IMG/VR virus record: IMGVR_UViG_3300009184_000152
Location: 1-28,857 of that record
Source of the DNA: a virus
DNA: 28,857 nucleotides
Strand: one strand, 5' to 3'
Shown in pieces: positions 26,689 through 28,857 of this stretch. Every line of letters starts with the position of its first letter. Position 1 is the stretch's first letter. The position numbers and the translations under genes were made by a program. The notes beneath the pieces were generated by a model that was given only the letters and a program-made list of their open reading frames with translations, searched no databases and was not told the origin of the DNA.

Positions 26689-28641
26689 ATGAGTCTCAAT
26701 AGCCTACAAGATGATATGTCACGTCGTGCCGCTTCTATGGCGGCAATGGCTAAACGTGCAAGCCGCCCAGAAGAAATCCAAGCCATACAGAAAAGTCTTG
26801 TAGCGGGTGTTCAGAGTGGCGCAATTCAACCCTACGTAGGTGTTCCCCTCATTCAGGAACTGACCAAGAAATTGGCAGAAGCCAAAGCCAAAATGGCGCA
26901 AGCTATCACTGGCGCGGGCATGCCACAGCCCCCACAGGGTGGCGCTCCGATTGCCCAACAAATTATGGCGCAAGCCGCTCAAGAAGATCGTGGAGTTGAA
27001 TCTTTAACATCTAACTTACCGCAGTCTTATACCGGCGGTGGAATTATTGCGTTTGAAGGTGGTGGCAAAGTTGAACGTTATCAAAATACTGGATTTACGG
27101 GTACGGCTCAAGTGGGTCAGTTGGGCTACGACCAACTCATGAAGCTATTTCAAACTGATCCTCAATTGGCTAAAGAAGCCGCTCTCCGTGCGGGGCCAAC
27201 GGGCGCAAGATTTTTGGCAGCTTTAGGTACAGGCGCACAAGCGGCTAATATGGCATTGATACCAACAGCGGCAGGATTGCCAGCGACCATGTTTGCTACT
27301 GGTGTTACAGGCGGTATGTCCCCTGAACAACGTGCGGGTATGTACTCCAATCCTATGGTTAGTGCAATGTCTGGGGACACAGGTATAGGCGCGGCGATTC
27401 AAAACGCTCCTAACATGGAAAAACCAACCATGGGTTCGGGCGAACAAATTATGAACGCTCTTTCGTTTTTCCCCAAAACGTTGATCAGCGCCCCCGGAGA
27501 TAAGGCAAACCCTAAAGGTTATGGTCTTACTCGTTTGTTTGCACCCAATGATGCGCCCCCTGCTGTAGCACCTACAGCTACCCCTGCGGCAACTGGCCCA
27601 ATTATTCCTTACGGTCAAAGCAAAGTTAATTTGCTTGGTGGAAACACAGGCGGTGCAGGTGCGGGAGGTGGTGCGGGAGGTGGCGGTGGCTTTAAGATGC
27701 CTGTGTTACAAGGTTTTACACCATCAGACACGCCTACGCTAGAGGACTACCACAACATTACTAAAGAGTTGCCAAAGAAATTGCAAGACGCTTCAGAGAA
27801 AGCCGTTAAAGCTACGCAGTCACAACTTGAAGAGTTTGATAAACCTTTAGAAGCCAAAGGCGCTCGTCTTGAAGGTCGTGAAGCACAGCTTGCAAAAGAC
27901 TCTGAAATTTCTCGTTGGTTGGCTGTTGTTAAAGGCGGTATTGCAACTCTAGGTGGTACTTCTAAGAACGCCGCTGAGAACATTGGCAAAGGTTTTAATG
28001 TTGGTATCGACGAAGCCATCCGTGGTGAAGCCGCAAACCGCGCCGCCAAGGACAGACTGGAAGACGCTAAAGACCGATTTGATGAGCAAAAGATTGCCGC
28101 TAAGAAGGGTAACCTCCAAGCCGCTCAACAAGCAGGCCAACGTGCGGCTGACGATCTGCGTCAAGCTACTCAACTGACAATGACTGGTGCCCACTACGGC
28201 AACACCGAAGCATTGAACCGCTATCAAACTGAACAGCAAGGTAGATTCCAACAAGCAAGTCTGGATCAGTCCGGCAAACTCGGTATTGCGGGTTTGATGA
28301 TGCAAGATAAACAGCTTGCTCAGACTGGTGCGTTCCAACAAGCCCAACTTGCCGCAAATGAAAAACGTTTTGCCGCTATGGATAAAGCATCTCAAGCTCG
28401 TATGATGCAAGTTCGCGCAACTGCTTTTGGTAAGTTTAATGAAACCGTAGCTCCTCAACTCAATGCGCAATTAACCAGTGAGTACGGTAAAAACTGGCGC
28501 ACTGCTCAAGACCCACGTAGTCTTCAAGCGCAAACGTTGTTTAAGCAAGCACAAAATGCCTACATAATAGATGCACTTGGACAGCATGACGCTTCTTCAG
28601 GCGCACGTTCAGCAGAAGGTCTATTAGGTTTAGGTGACTAA
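26689..28641 (+). CDS. Large helical internal virion / ejection protein candidate
   Basis: 650 residues, with AAGG upstream. Residues 1-105 are helical (LQDDMSRRAASMAAMAKRAS; LIQELTKKLAEAKAKMAQAI). Residues 112-132 carry the motif block TGGGIIAFEGGGKVERYQ. Residues about 165-215 are hydrophobic (GPTGARFLAALGTGAQAANM; LPATMFATGVTGG). A Pro/Gly/Ala-rich linker (about 288-340) leads to a long charged helical C-terminal half (EISRWLAVVKGGIATLGG near 412; RFDEQKIAAKKGNLQAAQQA). I place it among ejection proteins by order, helicity and motif; no catalytic residues are recognised. Confidence 0.8.
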   Translation: MSLNSLQDDMSRRAASMAAMAKRASRPEEIQAIQKSLVAGVQSGAIQPYVGVPLIQELTKKLAEAKAKMAQAITGAGMPQPPQGGAPIAQQIMAQAAQEDRGVESLTSNLPQSYTGGGIIAFEGGGKVERYQNTGFTGTAQVGQLGYDQLMKLFQTDPQLAKEAALRAGPTGARFLAALGTGAQAANMALIPTAAGLPATMFATGVTGGMSPEQRAGMYSNPMVSAMSGDTGIGAAIQNAPNMEKPTMGSGEQIMNALSFFPKTLISAPGDKANPKGYGLTRLFAPNDAPPAVAPTATPAATGPIIPYGQSKVNLLGGNTGGAGAGGGAGGGGGFKMPVLQGFTPSDTPTLEDYHNITKELPKKLQDASEKAVKATQSQLEEFDKPLEAKGARLEGREAQLAKDSEISRWLAVVKGGIATLGGTSKNAAENIGKGFNVGIDEAIRGEAANRAAKDRLEDAKDRFDEQKIAAKKGNLQAAQQAGQRAADDLRQATQLTMTGAHYGNTEALNRYQTEQQGRFQQASLDQSGKLGIAGLMMQDKQLAQTGAFQQAQLAANEKRFAAMDKASQARMMQVRATAFGKFNETVAPQLNAQLTSEYGKNWRTAQDPRSLQAQTLFKQAQNAYIIDALGQHDASSGARSAEGLLGLGD

Positions 28642-28643
28642 GT

Positions 28644-28857
28644 ATGATTCTCAATCTCCCCAAGCTCGGCCCCGTCAACTTTCGGGATGACATAACTCCT
28701 GAACAACTTCAATCTCAACTTGCCGCGCTTCAGGAGAAGTACGACTTCAAATTGCCAAAGCCTGACGTAGGGATTGGCACCCTCCTTAAACGTGGCTTCA
28801 TGCGTGGGGTGGGGGAAACAGGTATCGCCTTGGGAGATGTCCTCCCCGCCATGGGCG
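28644..28857 (+). CDS. N-terminus of a large internal virion protein (cut by window end)
   Basis: Open from the ATG at 28644 to the end of the window, 71 full codons. The start MILNLPKLGPVNFRDDITPE, then QSQLAALQEKYDFKLPKPDV and LLKRGFMRGVGETGIALGD, matches the beginning of very large virion proteins that follow ejection genes in podovirus-like aquatic phages, which I recall as T7 gp16-like by position. The glycine-rich end here may begin a membrane-active segment. The rest of the gene, and any transglycosylase domain, lies outside. Confidence 0.75.
   Translation, partial: MILNLPKLGPVNFRDDITPEQLQSQLAALQEKYDFKLPKPDVGIGTLLKRGFMRGVGETGIALGDVLPAMG

Noticed and set aside
27949-28470. Open frame of 173 residues on the minus strand
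   Set aside because: It mirrors the helical C-terminal half of an ejection gene; the composition (Leu/Ser/Cys-rich) is that of antisense to Gln/Ala/Lys codons.

Overview
This window is part of a tailed double-stranded DNA phage genome (Caudoviricetes), probably a podovirus of an aquatic, most likely Gram-negative, bacterium. All supported genes lie on the + strand and are packed end to end, often with TAATG or ATGA overlaps. I saw no integrase, tRNA, replication gene or insertion element. It is the virion-structure and lysis block of the genome. The host guess rests on style (many short glycine- and threonine-rich structural genes, moderate GC, families I know mainly from aquatic viromes) and not on a marker gene.

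Layout. (1) 1-1870: tail end of an upstream gene (possibly scaffold), a head-associated protein, a gpT-like HK97-fold major capsid protein, and a strong terminator. (2) 1968-3519: small beta-rich head or virion surface proteins and one coiled-coil peptide. (3) 3522-5069: small Lys/Gly-rich basic proteins, including a DUF6321-like protein and two halves of what looks like one DUF5872-like architecture split over two genes. (4) 5069-7862: neck genes, namely a P22 gp4-like tail accessory factor, a zinc-ribbon protein, two more small basic proteins and an SU10-type adaptor. (5) 7862-11666: a string of small beta-rich structural proteins, among them a protein made almost wholly of about 15 LTGVxAxGxVG repeats. 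(6) 11679-15783: three adjacent genes of kelch-like repeats holding 6, 6 and 12 repeats. (7) 15812-17711: a coiled-coil protein, a GT-A type glycosyltransferase and a small unknown protein. (8) 17714-19618: a lysis-like cassette of small membrane or exported proteins, holin candidates and a GH24 endolysin. (9) 19622-22129: a P22 gp10-like tail protein and a small protein with two LTGV repeats. (10) 22164-28857: internal virion (DNA ejection) proteins, a T7 gp13/GNAT-like protein, and the start of a large protein cut by the window end.

How it fits together: capsid and neck genes build the head and the short tail; the repeat and propeller genes probably form surface fibres or receptor-binding parts; the ejection proteins would be carried in the head and released into the cell envelope; the holin and endolysin genes end the infection. 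The most interesting signal is numerical. The kelch-like repeats come in four sets of exactly six, the last two fused in one gene through a short Pro/Thr hinge, as expected for four six-bladed beta-propellers. Also notable are beta-domains inserted into three different neck/tail proteins, a short EGG/KGG motif scattered through the internal and small basic proteins, a hairpin with a GNRA-type loop that overlaps a ribosome binding site, and two membrane peptides of 30 and 43 residues that are easy to miss.
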